NCBI RefSeq assembly: GCF_023065955.2
Contig: NC_079873.1
Span: 8,012,566-8,076,565 of the forward strand
Origin: Ursus arctos
Taxonomy: Eukaryota > Chordata > Mammalia > Carnivora > Ursidae
Direction of reading: 5' to 3'
DNA length: 64,000 bases
Made by a program: the position numbers and the translations under genes. The notes beneath the pieces are model-generated. The model did not search any database, was not told the origin of the DNA, and saw only the letters and a program-made list of their open reading frames with translations. Positions within the stretch are counted from its first letter, which is position 1. Each line of letters begins with the position of its first letter. Shown piece after piece: positions 1 to 10,451 of this stretch.

Positions 1-125
1 TGGTCTACTGTATGTGTGTTACATATGCTTGCTGGCCATTTGGAGGTGAATGGGGTGGAGGTAGGAGGTAGGACTTCCAACAAAGTCGTGGAGGAATCAG
101 ATACAGGAAAGTTATCCTACAGTAC

Positions 126-128
<3 letters not shown>

Positions 129-161
<33 letters not shown>
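129..161. repeat. 33-bp poly-T tract
   Basis: An unbroken run of T. On the minus strand it reads as a poly-A tail, so it could mark the 3' end of a minus-strand retrocopy lying to its right. I do not recognise the adjacent sequence (162-330) as any gene or repeat, and no matching target-site duplication was found. It may be a plain homopolymer. Confidence 0.8.
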
Positions 162-166
<5 letters not shown>

Positions 167-1190
167 CTGCTAGCACAATGAGTGTCCTAAGGAATTTGTG
201 AGTAACTTTAATCTTGAGACTGGAATTTGTGAGCCAGCCATAAATCACTTAACCAAAACACGATGAAATGCTATTCAACAAAACGGTGGAAGAAGCAGTA
301 AGATTAATAACTAAAAAAAAAACAAATGACTTCAATGCCATAACTTAAAAAAAAAAGCTATGAAAATAGAACTATAAGTCATCCATCCATTGGTCAAAGG
401 TGTTATCATTGGCTCCTGTATCAAAGATTAAGACCCCAGCCTGGTAACCTGTCACACAGTCTACTGAAGTGATGTGTGTATGTGGGTGGGGGTGGGTGGA
501 ATGGGTTGGTCAGTAATAAAAAGGGCAACCAACTTCTCAATGTACACTATGTGACAAGCGTCGTCATAAACAGTGTGGCAAGTACTGTATAAGTTTCACC
601 TACAATATCTGTTATGCTTGCCCCAACCCTGCAAGATTATTTTTTATTGTTGCTCTTGGCAGTGGTTTGCTTGTGTTACAGAGAAGGGCAATGAAGTCCT
701 TTCCTGCCCACAATTACCTCCTGCTGAGGTGAGCAGCCAGTGGGGGCTCCTTAAGCACAGAACCCCATCCAGGTCCTATAGACCAAGCCTGAGCCATGGC
801 TAATTGGCCCAGGGTGGTGACTGATCCAGCAGTCACCCAACTGGCAGAAACCTGTGAGGAGGCATAGTGAGAGAGCCTTCCCAGCATGCATGCCACTGCC
901 CCAACTGAACCAATGGGTCTTTCTCTGTTGCTAGTTAGCTGAGAGATGCGGTCATTTGTGTTCAGTGGGTGTCAGAGCAGAAAAAGCCAGGAACAGAGTG
1001 AAGCAGATTTTAATATAGGAGGATCCCACAGCAGTCATCCATGAATTCTTCCTACCAGGGTTGACCAAAACCCAGGACTGGCAATCCCATGGGTATCCTG
1101 GTGATAAAGGACCTCCTATCCTCAGTGTTCAAAAGGCTATAACACAATTTCAACATGTACTCTTCACGGATGAGTATGAAATTGATCATA
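162..1190. other. unassigned, apparently unique DNA
   Basis: No gene, splice-bounded exon or confident repeat is visible. Around 560-700 there is weak similarity to an old MIR-type element, too degraded to call. A short GT/GGGT-rich patch lies near 475-505. Short open frames here are of chance length and have no supporting motif. Confidence 0.5.
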
Positions 1191-1229
1191 ACGCGCGCAC
1201 ACACACACACACATACACACACACACAAA
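1191..1229. repeat. (CA)n microsatellite
   Basis: An alternating CA tract with a CG-rich start and one AT interruption. It is a simple repeat, likely length-variable. Confidence 0.9.
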
Positions 1230-1249
1230 CCCGACCCTCACAATGCTTA

Positions 1250-1540
1250 AAATGTTTCAATGGCTTTCTCTTGCTCCTAGGTTACAATCCAATATCCTTA
1301 CTCTGTGGCCTACAAGACCCTGCAATTCTTCCTGCCCACCCCCACTCATTTCTCCAAATGCCTCTTATGCCATTCTCCCTCTCACTCACTTCGGATTTCC
1401 TTCATTCACTTCCTTGAACCTGCTCTGCCTCCTTGTTCCTTGCACAAACTATTCCTTCTTTCTGGAGTGTTCTCTCCTTCTCTTTGCCACCTAATGCCTC
1501 TTCAGCCTGGATGTCTTGACCTAAACATCACTTCTCCAGG
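1250..1540 (+). mobile_element. L2 LINE fragment (3' region, degraded)
   Basis: The CT-rich text resembles the L2 3' region in sense orientation: a run of CCT/CTCC words, a 'tgttccttgcacaaactattcc' type phrase and a 'cttctctttgccacctaatgcctcttcagcctg' type phrase (described by feel, heavily diverged). Overlapping open frames here are chance readings of pyrimidine-rich DNA. Confidence 0.45.
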
Positions 1541-2042
1541 CGTGACAGATACTACAAGTGCCACAGTCAGGTTGATCTGGTTCCACAGCCCTCAGAGAAG
1601 GGGGCGGGACGTCTCTGGATTGCATCCCATGGTTCACTGGGTATCTATGTCAAGTGTTCACTCAGGAGCACAGGCAGGGACCTGTGAACACACGCCCTCT
1701 GGCCTTCTCAGAGTCTTGTTGCTGAGTGCCAGGCCTGGAGAGCTGTTGAGCTGGAGGACCCCCGCCATGTCCTCCCAGTAGCATCACAAAGGTTGCACAT
1801 GGTCTCCACACTCAAGGAGACACATAAGCCGAGGCCAGGAGACAAGGCGGGAGCCCTCTGTGTGCACTTTGCTTTTTGTAATGGATACTGCTGGAGTGTA
1901 CAGACTACAGTGAGCTATTTCTTTTAAAGGACACTGTTTTAAATATATAGGCAGTTTTAGAGCACGATAGAAAAGAGTGCTATAAAGCAAATAATCACCC
2001 TCTATCATGCCTTTGCTTAAAACTAAAAATTATAACAAAGTT
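1541..2042. other. unassigned DNA
   Basis: No recognised gene or repeat. Around 1,600-1,780 the composition is somewhat GC-richer, but there is no CpG cluster, promoter motif or clear exon. Confidence 0.4.
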
Positions 2043-2278
2043 GAGACAGCACTCCACACCGACTAGGAGAGCTACGATCAAACAGACTGGCGATAACAAG
2101 TGTTGATGAGGATATGGAGAAAACGGAACCTTCCTATGTTGCTGGTGGGACTGGAAAATGGCACAGTCACTTTGAAAGCAGCCTGGATGTTCCGCCAATG
2201 GTTAAACTTAGAGTTACCGTAGTGACCCATAAATTCCACTCCCAGGCATATACCCAAGAGAAATGAAAATACACAGCC
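2043..2278 (+). mobile_element. old L1M LINE, left piece (ORF2 C-terminal end)
   Basis: The sequence follows the end of mammalian L1 ORF2: the 'tgttgatgaggatatggag' region, then 'tatgttgctggtgggactgg', then 'cactcccaggcatatacccaagag'. It stops where the young L1 begins, and the same element continues at 8,523. It is heavily mutated with no usable open frame. The split shows that this copy was present before the young L1 landed. Confidence 0.8.
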
Positions 2279-2575
2279 ATACAAAACTTCTTTTTTTTTA
2301 ATGATTTTTTATTATATTATGTTAGTCACCATACAGTACATCCCCGGTTTCCGATGTAAGGCTCGATGATTCATTAGTTGTGTATAACACCCAGTGCACC
2401 ATGCAATGCGTGCCCTCCTTACTACCCATCACCGGTCTATCCCATTCCCCCACCCCCCTCCCCTCTGAGGCCCTCAGTTTGTTTCTCATAGTCCATAGTC
2501 TCTCATGTTTCATTCCCCCTTCTGATTACCCCCCCTTTCTTTATCCCTTTCTTCCCCTACTGATCATCCTAGTTC

Positions 2576-5500
2576 TTATGTTCCATAGATGAGAGAAATC
2601 ATATGATAGTTGTCTTTCTCTGCTTGACTTAGTTCACTTAGCATTATCTCCTCCAGTGCCGTCCATGTTGTAGCAAATGTTGAGAACTCGTTCTTTCTGA
2701 TAGCTGAGTAATATTCCATTGTATATATGGACCACAACTTCTTAATCCAGTCATCTGTTGGAAGGGCATCTCGGCTGCTTCCACGATTTAGCTATTGTGG
2801 ACATTGCTGCTATGAACATTGGGGTGCATATGGCCCTTCTCTTTACTACGTCTGTATCTTTGGGGTAAACACCCAGTAGTGCAATGGCTGGATCATAGGG
2901 TAGCTTAATTTTTAACTTTTTAAGGGACCTCCACACTGTTTTCCAGAGTGGCTGTACCAACTTGCATTCCCACCAACAATGTAGGAGGGATCCCCTTTCT
3001 CCACATCCTCTCCAACAATTGTTATCTCTTGCCTTGTCTATTTTTGCCATCCTAACTGGCGTAAGGTGGTATCTCAGTGTGGTTTTGATTTGAATTTCCT
3101 TGATGGCTAATGATTTTGAACATTTTTTCATGTGTCTGTTAGCCATTTGTATGTCTTCATTGGAAAAGTGTCTGTTCATATCTTCTGCCCATTTTTTGAT
3201 TTGTTTATTTGTTTCTCGTGTATTGAGTTTGAGAAGTTCTTTGTAGATCTTGGATACCAGTCCTTTATCTGTAGTGTCATTTGCAAATATATTCTCCCAT
3301 TCCGTGGGCTGCCTCTTAGTTTTTCTGTTTCCTTGGCTGTGCAGAAACTTTTAATCTTGATGAAGTCCCATAAATTCATTTTATCTTTTGTTTCTCTTGC
3401 CTTTGGGGATGTGTCATGAAAAAGGTTGCTTTGGCCGATGTTGTAGAGGTTGCTGCCTATGTTCTCCTCTAGAATTTTGATGGATTCCTGTCTCACATCG
3501 AGGTCTTTCATCCATTTGGAGTTTATTTTTGTGTATGGTGTGAGAAAGTGGTCAAGTATCATCCTTTTGCATGTAGCTGTCCAATTTTCCCAGCACCATT
3601 TATTGAAGAGACTGTCTTTTTCCCACCGGATGTTTTTTCCTGCTTTATCAAATATTAGTTGCCCAAAGAGCCGAGGGTCCATTTCTGGGCTCTCTATTCT
3701 GTTCCATTGGTCTATGTGTCTGTTTTTGTGCCAGTACCATGCTGTCTTTGTGATCACAGCTTTGAAGTACAGCTCGAAATCCGGCATCGTGATGCCCCCA
3801 GCTTTGTTTTTCCTTTTCAACAGTTCCTTGGAGATTCGGGGCCTTTTCTGTTTCCATACAAATTTAAGGACTATTTGTTCCAGTTCTTTGAAAAATGTCC
3901 TCGGTATTTTGATCGGGATAGCACTGAAAGTGTAGATTGCTCTGGGTAGCATGGACATTTTAACTATGTTAATTCTTCCGATCCATGAGCATGGAATATC
4001 TTTCCATCTTTTTATGTCTTCCTCAATGTCTTTCAAGAGTGATTTATAGTTTCTAGAATATAGGTCCTTTACGTCTCTGGTTAAGTTAATTCCAAGGTAA
4101 CGTATGGTTTTTGGTGCTACTGTAAATGGGATGGATTCCGTAATTTCTCTTTCTTCGGTCTCGTTATTCGTGTATAGAAATGCAACTGATTTCTGAGCAT
4201 TGATTTTGTATCCCGCCACGTTACTGAATTGCTCTATAACTTCTAATAGTTTGAGAGTGTCTTCTTTTGGGTTTTCCATATAGAGTATCATGTCATCTGC
4301 GAAGAGAGACATTTTGACTTCTTCTTGGCCGATTTGAATACCTTTGATCCCTTTTTGTCGTCTGATTGCTGTTGCAAGGACTTCTAGTACTATGTTGAAT
4401 AATAGTGGCGAGAGTGGGCATCCTTGTCGAGTTCCTGATCTTAAGGGAAAGGCTTCCAGCTTTTCCCCATTGAGAATAATATTTGCAGTAGGCTTTTCAT
4501 AGATGGCTTTTATGAGATTGAGAAATGTACCTTCTATTCCTACACTCTGAAGGGTTTTAATCAGGAAAGGATGCTGTATTTTGTCAAATGCTTTTTCGGC
4601 ATCGATTGAGAGGATCATATGTTTCCTGAGTCTTTTCTTGTTGATATGATGTATCACGCTGATTGATTTGCGAATATTGAATCACGCTTGCATCCCAGGT
4701 ATGAATCCCACTTGATCGTGATGGATAATCCTTTTAATGTACTGTTGGATTCTCTTAGCAAGTATCTTGTTGAGGATTTTGGTGTCCATATTCATTAGGG
4801 AGATAGGTCTGTAATTCTCCTTTTTGAGGGGGTCTTTGCCTGGTTTGGGGATCAAGGTAATATTGGCCTCATAGAATGAGTTTGGTAGCTTTCCTTCTGT
4901 TTCTATTTTTTGAAATAGCTTTAGGAGAATAGGTATTATTTCTTCTTTGAATGTTTGGTAGAATTCCCCAGGAAAACCGTCCGGGCCTGGAGTTTTGTTA
5001 TTTGGAAGGTTGTTTATCACTGACTCAATTTCTTCATAATTAATTGGCCTGTTTAAGAAATCAACTTCTTCCTGTTTCAATCTTGGTAGTTTATAGGTTT
5101 CCAGGAAGGATTCCATCTCTTCCAGATTACTTAGTTTATTGGCATATAGCTGTTGATAAAAATTTCTAATAATCCTTCCAATTTCAATGGTGTTCGTCGT
5201 GACCTCTCCTTTTTCATTCATAATTTTAATAATCTGGGTCCTTTCTCTTTTCTTTTCGATAAGTGTTGCCAGTGGTCTGTCAATTTTATTGATTCTCTCA
5301 AAGAACCAGCTTCTAGTCCTGTTGATCTGCTCTACTGTACTTCTGGTTTCTGCTTGATTGATTTCAGCTCTAATTTTGGTCAACTGCTTCCTCGTGCGTG
5401 GATTAGGCCTGTCCCTCTGTTGCTGTTCCAGCTTCTTGAGGTGAGAATATAAAAACTGCATTTTAGATTTTTCTATTCTTTTGAGTGAGGCTTGGATGGC

Positions 5501-6400
5501 TATGTATTTCCCCCTTAGGACTGCCTTTGCAGTATCCCATAGGTTTTGGACTGTTGTATTTTCATTCTCATTGGTCTCCATAAATTGTTTAATTTGATTT
5601 TTGATTTCCTGGTTTATCGAGTCATTCCTGAGCAGGATGGTTCTTAGTCTCCAAGTGTTTGAGTTTCTTCCAAATTTTTCCTTGTGGTTGAGTTCCAATT
5701 TCAGAGCGTTGTGGTCTGAGAATATGCAGGGGATAATTTCAATCTTTTGGTATCGGTTGAGACCTGTTTTGTGTCCCAGAACATGGTCTATTCTTGAGAA
5801 TGTTCCATGGGCATTAGTATAGAATGAGTATTCTTTGGTTCTGGGGTGTAGTGTTCTATATATATCTATGAGGTCCAACTCGTCGAGTATGGCATTCAAA
5901 GCCTTTGATTCTTTGCTTAGTTTTTGCCAGGGTGTTCTGTCTATTTCTGATAGTGGAGTGTTGAGGTCCCCTACTATTAATGTATTTTTATTTATATGTC
6001 TCTTTATTCTGGTTAAGAGTTGGCTTGTGTATCTTGCTGCTCCCCTGTTGGGGGCATATATATTTATAATTGTCATATCCACTTGTTGAATACTTCCTTT
6101 AAGAATAATATAGTGCCCCTCTGCATCTCTAACTATAGTCTGTAGTTTAAAATCCAATGTATCTGATATGAGAATTGCTTCCCCAGCTTTCTTTTGAGGT
6201 CCATTTGCGTGAAAGATGGTACTCCATCCCCTTACTCTCAGTCTGAATGCATCTTTGGGTTTGAAATGAGTCTCTTGTAGACAGCAAATGGATGGGTCAT
6301 TTCTTTTTATCCAATCTGCAACCCTGTGGCCTTTTATGGGATGGTTCAAACCATTTACATTAAGACTGATTACGGATAGATATGATTTTAATGTTGCCAT
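2576..6400 (-). pseudogene. L1 ORF2 pseudogene: endonuclease, reverse transcriptase and cysteine-rich domain
   Basis: This encodes the L1 ORF2 protein, which nicks target DNA and reverse-transcribes L1 RNA at the nick. The reading runs from ATG at 6,400 to TAA at 2,576-2,578, about 1,274 codons, the usual L1 length. The endonuclease at the N-terminus keeps N14, E43 (in CCLQETHF), the GDLN motif and the SDHN motif. The RT domain keeps FADD at about residues 700-703. The C-terminal cysteine motif [18 protein letters not shown] is present. Three breaks are visible: an in-frame TGA at 4,682-4,684 (codon 573, where relatives have Trp), an extra A in the A-run read from 3,192-3,197, and an extra base near 2,758-2,761. 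All else reads cleanly, which points to a recent loss of function. It starts about 70 bp after ORF1 ends, as in other L1s. Confidence 0.93.
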
Positions 6401-6472
6401 GTTGCCAGTAAAGTCTTTGTTTGTATTGGCTGTGACTTTCTGTTCTGTATCACTCTTGGGGCCTTTTTACTT

Positions 6473-7370
6473 TTATAGAACCCCCCGTAATATCTCCTGT
6501 AGGGCTGGTTTCGTAGTTACAAAATTGGTTAGTGACTGGCGATTCTGAAATGTCTTTATTTCTCCATCAATTCTGAATGACAGCCTTGCTGGATAAAGGA
6601 TCCTTGGCTGCATGTTTTTCTCTGACAGAGCTTTAAATATGCTCCCCCAACCCTTTCTCTCATTCCAGGTCTGTGTAGACAGGTCTGATGTAATTCTGAT
6701 GCCTTTGCCTTGGTACGTGAGAGATTTCTTTGCCCTGGCCGCTTTCAATACTGTATCCTTGGATCTAATATTTGCGACTATGACGTGACGTGGCGTAGGT
6801 TTGTCGTGGTTGAGCTTGGGAGGGGTCCTCTCTGCCTCTTGGACACGAATGTTTGTTTCCCTCGCTAGATTAGGGAAGTTTTCAGCTACAATTTGTTCAA
6901 ATATCTCTTCTAGACCTCTGTTTTTCTCCACCCCCTCGGGGATGCCGATGATTCTAACATTGGATCATTTCATTGAGTCAGTAATCTCCCATAACCTACA
7001 TTCGTGGGCTTGGATTTTTTTAAGAGCAGCTTCTATTTTGGTTTTTTCCTCTATTAACCCATCCTCCAATTCACTAACCCGTTCCTCTGCTTCTGTGACC
7101 CTGGCCATCAGAGCCTCTAGTTTTGCCTGCATTTGGCTCATAGAATTTTTAATTTCTGTCAGATTCGCTCTCATTTCTGTCCTTAGGGATTCTATATTCT
7201 CAGTAACCTTTTCGTTAATAGTTTTTTCAATTCTACTCATCATTTTGACCATCATTCCTCTGAATTCCATTTCTGATACTTTGGTTACATCCATATCCAT
7301 TATTTCTGTGGCAGAGGCCACAGACTCACTGTCTTTTCTTTGCTGGGGGGGGGCTTCTCCTTCTTGTCAT
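6473..7370 (-). pseudogene. L1 ORF1 pseudogene: RNA-binding trimeric chaperone
   Basis: L1 ORF1 protein coats L1 RNA and acts as a nucleic-acid chaperone. From the probable ATG at 7,368-7,370 the product would be about 298 residues, shorter than the human protein (338). The N-terminal half is a coiled coil (heptads through MSRIEKTINEKVTENIESL and the stretch ending VSELED). The second half holds the RRM and C-terminal domain (APRHVIVAN-like text, then the FQNRQSLTNF region). Two lesions are seen. The C-run just after the start is nine long, one more than needed to stay in frame. A TGA at 6,965-6,967 replaces what looks like a CGA arginine codon, the usual CpG-to-TpG decay. The start is inferred from the frame beyond the C-run. 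Confidence 0.88.
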
Positions 7371-7460
7371 TCTGATGAGGAGAGGTTGCGGGGTTATCCA
7401 GAGCCCAAATTATTGACTGGGTCCCAGGCCGTGCCCCTTGTTTTATAGGGATCTTAGGGA

Positions 7461-7675
7461 TGTGGGCTTCTTCTTTAAAGATTTTATTTATTTATTTATG
7501 TGGCAGCCAACCAGCGAGAGAGGGAACAGAAGCAGGGGAGTGGGAGAGGAAGAAGCAGGCTCCCAGCGGAGGAGCCCGATGAGGGACTCCTTTCCGGAAC
7601 GCCGGGATCACGCCCTAAGCCGAAGACAGGCGCTCAATGGCTGCGCCACCCAGGCGCCCGGGTTGTGGGCTTCTT
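7461..7675 (-). mobile_element. CAN-SINE nested in the L1 5'UTR
   Basis: A carnivore tRNA-derived SINE on the minus strand. Its body is 7,473-7,663, from the A-tail side 'aaagattttatttattt' to the tRNA-like head 'cacccaggcgcccg'. A perfect 12-bp duplication, 'tgtgggcttctt', flanks it at 7,461-7,472 and 7,664-7,675. It postdates the L1. Confidence 0.95.
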
Positions 7676-8483
7676 GATTTTTCAGCCTGCCTTCTGTGTT
7701 CTGGGGGAGGGGCCTGCCGCGCTGATACTCAGGCAACCCTGTTTGGGTAGAGTCTCCGTGTCCCCTGCGAGGGGGGATGGGGATGGGCACTCTCTGAGCC
7801 GGTATTTCCAGGCTTTTGTTCTCTGGCGGCTTTCCCTGGCGGTTTGCTGTGCCTCTTCTGAGAGTCAGAGCAGCAGCGGCCGAATTTCAGCCTCTGTCAC
7901 AGAACAGAGGGATTGCGGCCCGTTCTCTACTAATGTTCTGGCCACTTTAACTCTGTTTCTGTTGGTGCTGCTCAACCCTGCAGCGTCCCGGGATGTGCGC
8001 CCCACACCCGGCGTCCCAGCCCTCACTTCCAGGGCTGGCATGTCTCTGTCCTTTGTGTTTCTAACGCCGCCAGCCGCCCCGCGCGCGCTCCCGGATCTCC
8101 CGGTCTCAGTCTGGATCCCGTGAGTGCACCGGGATTCCGGGGTTCCGCGAGATGCCTGGTGGCGCGCGCACCCGGCTCACAGTCTCAGTCTGCTGTTTTG
8201 CGGGTGCCGTCTGTGAGCCCGCCCGCTCCCCCGTGCAAGTGGCTACCGCTTCCCGGAGCCCGAACGCGGCGGCTCCCTCCCCCTTCCGTTTATCTTCCGA
8301 TATCTGTGCATGGTTTCATGGCTCCCCGCTTCGTACCTCAATACTCAGCGCTGGAGATGTTCATTTGTAGAGATCCAGATGCATCTTCCTGCGTCTCAGG
8401 CTGGTTCCGTGGTTGTTTAGGCTGGTCTGGTACCTATTCAGCTCGACTCGGGGGACCGGTTGAAAAAGGTGTCTCCTACTCCT

Positions 8484-8493
8484 CCGCCATCTT
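8484..8493 (-). promoter_or_regulatory. YY1-like site at the L1 5' end
   Basis: The minus strand reads AAGATGGCGG, the YY1 core. It sits about 20 bases from the element's first nucleotide, the position where human L1 also has its YY1 site. Binding is inferred from motif and position. Confidence 0.6.
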
Positions 8494-8522
8494 AACTCCT
8501 CCTCCCGCCATATGAAACTTCT

Positions 8523-9005
8523 ACATGAATGTCCATAGCAGCATTATTCATAACAGCAAAAAAGTGGAAACAATCCAAATGTCCATCAACTCACGAATGG
8601 ATAAACAAAATGTGTTTCCATATGATGAAACATATGGGAATAAAAAGTAATGAAGTGTTGATACATCCTACAACATGAGTGAACCTTGAACACATTAAGT
8701 GCAAGAAGGTGGTCGTGAAGGACCACACAGCATATGATTCCATTTATATGAAATGTCCAGGATAAGCAAATCCATGGAGACAGAAAGCAGACAGGTGGCA
8801 GTCAGGGGCTGGAGCATGGCGGAAGTGAATGGAATCTGACTGTCAGTGCCTATGGACTTTCCTTGAGGGGAGACAAAATATTCTAAAAGTAGCTATGGGT
8901 GATGGTTGTGCGCCTGTAGATATACTAAAACCCACCAAATTGTACACTTTCAGTATATGACCTCTATTTAAATGTGTGAATTACATAGAGGTGTGAAACA
9001 AACAA
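8523..9005 (+). mobile_element. old L1M LINE, right piece (3' end and 3'UTR)
   Basis: This continues the element broken at 2,278. It has the familiar 'catagcagcattattcataa' and 'tgtccatcaactcacgaatgg' wording, then the 3'UTR through 'tgattccatttatatgaaatgtcc' and 'tgtacactttcagtatatgac'. It is diverged and non-coding. Confidence 0.85.
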
Positions 9006-9465
9006 AGCTACCCCTCGGGTTTAGAGAGGAAGGTGTCCCTACCCACCCTCATGTGCCCGTGCTAGACCATTCAGCATGCGTGTCTCCAGCTATCACACGA
9101 CAGTCTTACCAACTGCTATGAAAATGAATGTCCATACGAATGGAATCACAGGGTCTGAATACTCTGACCACAAGAGCAACGGAATGATAAAGAGAAATTA
9201 GGGGGAAAAAAGAGGAGAAAAAGAAGCTAATGTTGGAATGGTATATTTCCACTGCACAAGAAAATAAAGGGAAAAAATAAGTGAAAAGTTGTTAAGGGAA
9301 TAATTTCAACAGCCCCAAGCAAACTTCAGGGTCACACAGTCACGGCCAAAATGCTGCAAATAAGATGAGGAAGACAAGACTATGGCCCTGAGGCACTGAC
9401 TTCATTACACGGAATGCAGGCATTGGGCCTGTGTCACCAGAAGGTATTCTATGCATATATCGACA
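9006..9465. other. unassigned DNA
   Basis: AT-leaning sequence with an A/G-rich patch around 9,190-9,300. No gene or named repeat is recognised. Confidence 0.4.
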
Positions 9466-9610
9466 TTTCTGAGGTTAACTTTATCAAAGTATAATTTCTA
9501 CATCATCAAAGTCACCCATTTTAAATGTACAAATCCATGATATTTAGCCAATGACCAAATTGTGCAACCATAACTAAAATCCAGTCTTAAAACATTTTCA
9601 TCAAATTATG
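9466..9610 (-). mobile_element. old L1ME 3'UTR fragment
   Basis: The wording 'actttatcaaagtataattt', 'cccattttaaatgtacaaatcc' and 'gtgcaaccataactaaaatcc' is the reverse complement of an ancient L1 3'UTR. Strongly diverged. Confidence 0.65.
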
Positions 9611-9934
9611 TAGACATTTCTGATGGTTGCTCAGATCCTTTTTGGTGTTTGATTTGAGAAAGTCCAATTTCTTAGAAGCCTGGTGATTAGTTCAGTGTGA
9701 TGTTCCTGTATTACCCACAAATGTATGTTTGGTCAGATTACTGTGAATCTTGAATAAATAGTTAAAAAATGGTGCTTTTTCTCATTTACATGTGGTTTTT
9801 CTAAGGGGGTGGCCTAGAAGTGAAAAAGAAAAGTTGTAATGCTACTAATGTATTTCAAGTTTGGTTGTATAACATTGCTTTCAATTCATTTGCAAATAAA
9901 CAAAACACTTTTTGATTCTCTTATCAGCGCATCC

Positions 9935-10145
9935 TCTTTAAAAACAACTTTACTGAGATGTAATTTACATACCATAAAATCTACCTGTAAATTTACCGAA
10001 CTGTGCAACATCATCATGATCTGATATCAGAACATTTCCATTGCCCTAATAAGTCCCTGGTGCCCATTAGTGGTCGCTCTCCTCTCCTACCCCCAGCCCC
10101 AGACGACCACTCACCTACCCTATGTCACTACAGATTTGTGGAAAT
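9935..10145 (-). mobile_element. old L1ME 3'UTR fragment
   Basis: A second copy of the same old L1 3' end ('acaactttactgagatgtaa', 'accataaaatctacc', 'cagaacatttccattgccc'). It may be part of the same ancient L1 locus as 9,466-9,610 or an independent insertion. Confidence 0.65.
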
Positions 10146-10238
10146 CATTATATTTTTATATACATACACAAAATATAGATTAGAAAATCTCTCTCCTTTA
10201 ACAAAATCCTACTTCTAGACAAAGAATTTGGTGTCTGT

Positions 10239-10451
10239 AATACTTACGATTTTTTTTAAAGATTTTATTTATTTATTTGACAGAGACAGCCAGCGAGAGA
10301 GGGAACACACCAGGGGGAGTGGGAGAGGAAGAAGCAGGCTCCCAGCGGAGGAGCCCAATGCGGGACTCGATCCTCGAACGCCGGGATCACGCCCTGAGCC
10401 GAAGGCAGACGCTTAACGACTGCGCTACCCAGGCGCCCCAATACTTACAAT
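10239..10451 (-). mobile_element. CAN-SINE, bear-type
   Basis: A full-length minus-strand SINE (body 10,251-10,439): T-tail, 'aaagattttatttatttatt', the 'gacagagacagccagcgaga' body that I associate with ursid SINEs, and the 'ctacccaggcgcccc' head with its tRNA-like boxes. The flanks 'aatacttacgat' (10,239-10,250) and 'aatacttacaat' (10,440-10,451) match at 11 of 12 positions. Low divergence suggests a recent insertion. Confidence 0.95.

Larger units (their letters stand above)
7371..8510 (-). promoter_or_regulatory. L1 5'UTR with internal promoter
   Basis: This is the GC- and CpG-rich leader of the young L1, interrupted by a SINE at 7,473-7,663. In L1 elements this region holds an internal RNA polymerase II promoter that starts at the element's first base, and often an antisense promoter. 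The first bases on the minus strand include AAGATGGCGG (plus 8,484-8,493), a good match to the YY1 site known to set L1 start position. Open plus-strand frames across 7,500-8,515 are by-products of GC-rich sequence. Confidence 0.75.
2279..8522 (-). mobile_element. near full-length young L1 (LINE-1) with target-site duplication
   Basis: This is a minus-strand LINE-1 retrotransposon of about 6.2 kb. Reading leftward it has a GC-rich 5'UTR (8,510-7,371), ORF1, a spacer of about 70 bp, ORF2, and a 3'UTR ending in a short A-tail (plus-strand T run at 2,291-2,299). The host sequence 'atacaaaacttct' at 2,279-2,291 recurs as 'atatgaaacttct' at 8,510-8,522: 11 of 13 bases match, as expected for an L1 target-site duplication. 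The 3' end matches the arctoid/ursid L1 type as I remember it. I count five disabling lesions in the two ORFs, so it is young but no longer able to move by itself as read here. A CAN-SINE is nested in its 5'UTR. Insertion was into an older plus-strand L1M. Confidence 0.93.

Noticed and set aside
1305..1781. 158-codon open frame
   Set aside because: Overlaps a pyrimidine-rich L2 remnant, with competing frames over the same bases and no protein motif.
3132..7448. Several plus-strand open frames of 60-215 codons
   Set aside because: They are shadows on the strand opposite L1 ORF1 and ORF2.
7500..8515. Plus-strand open frames of 131-207 codons
   Set aside because: They are antisense readings of the GC-rich L1 5'UTR and nested SINE.
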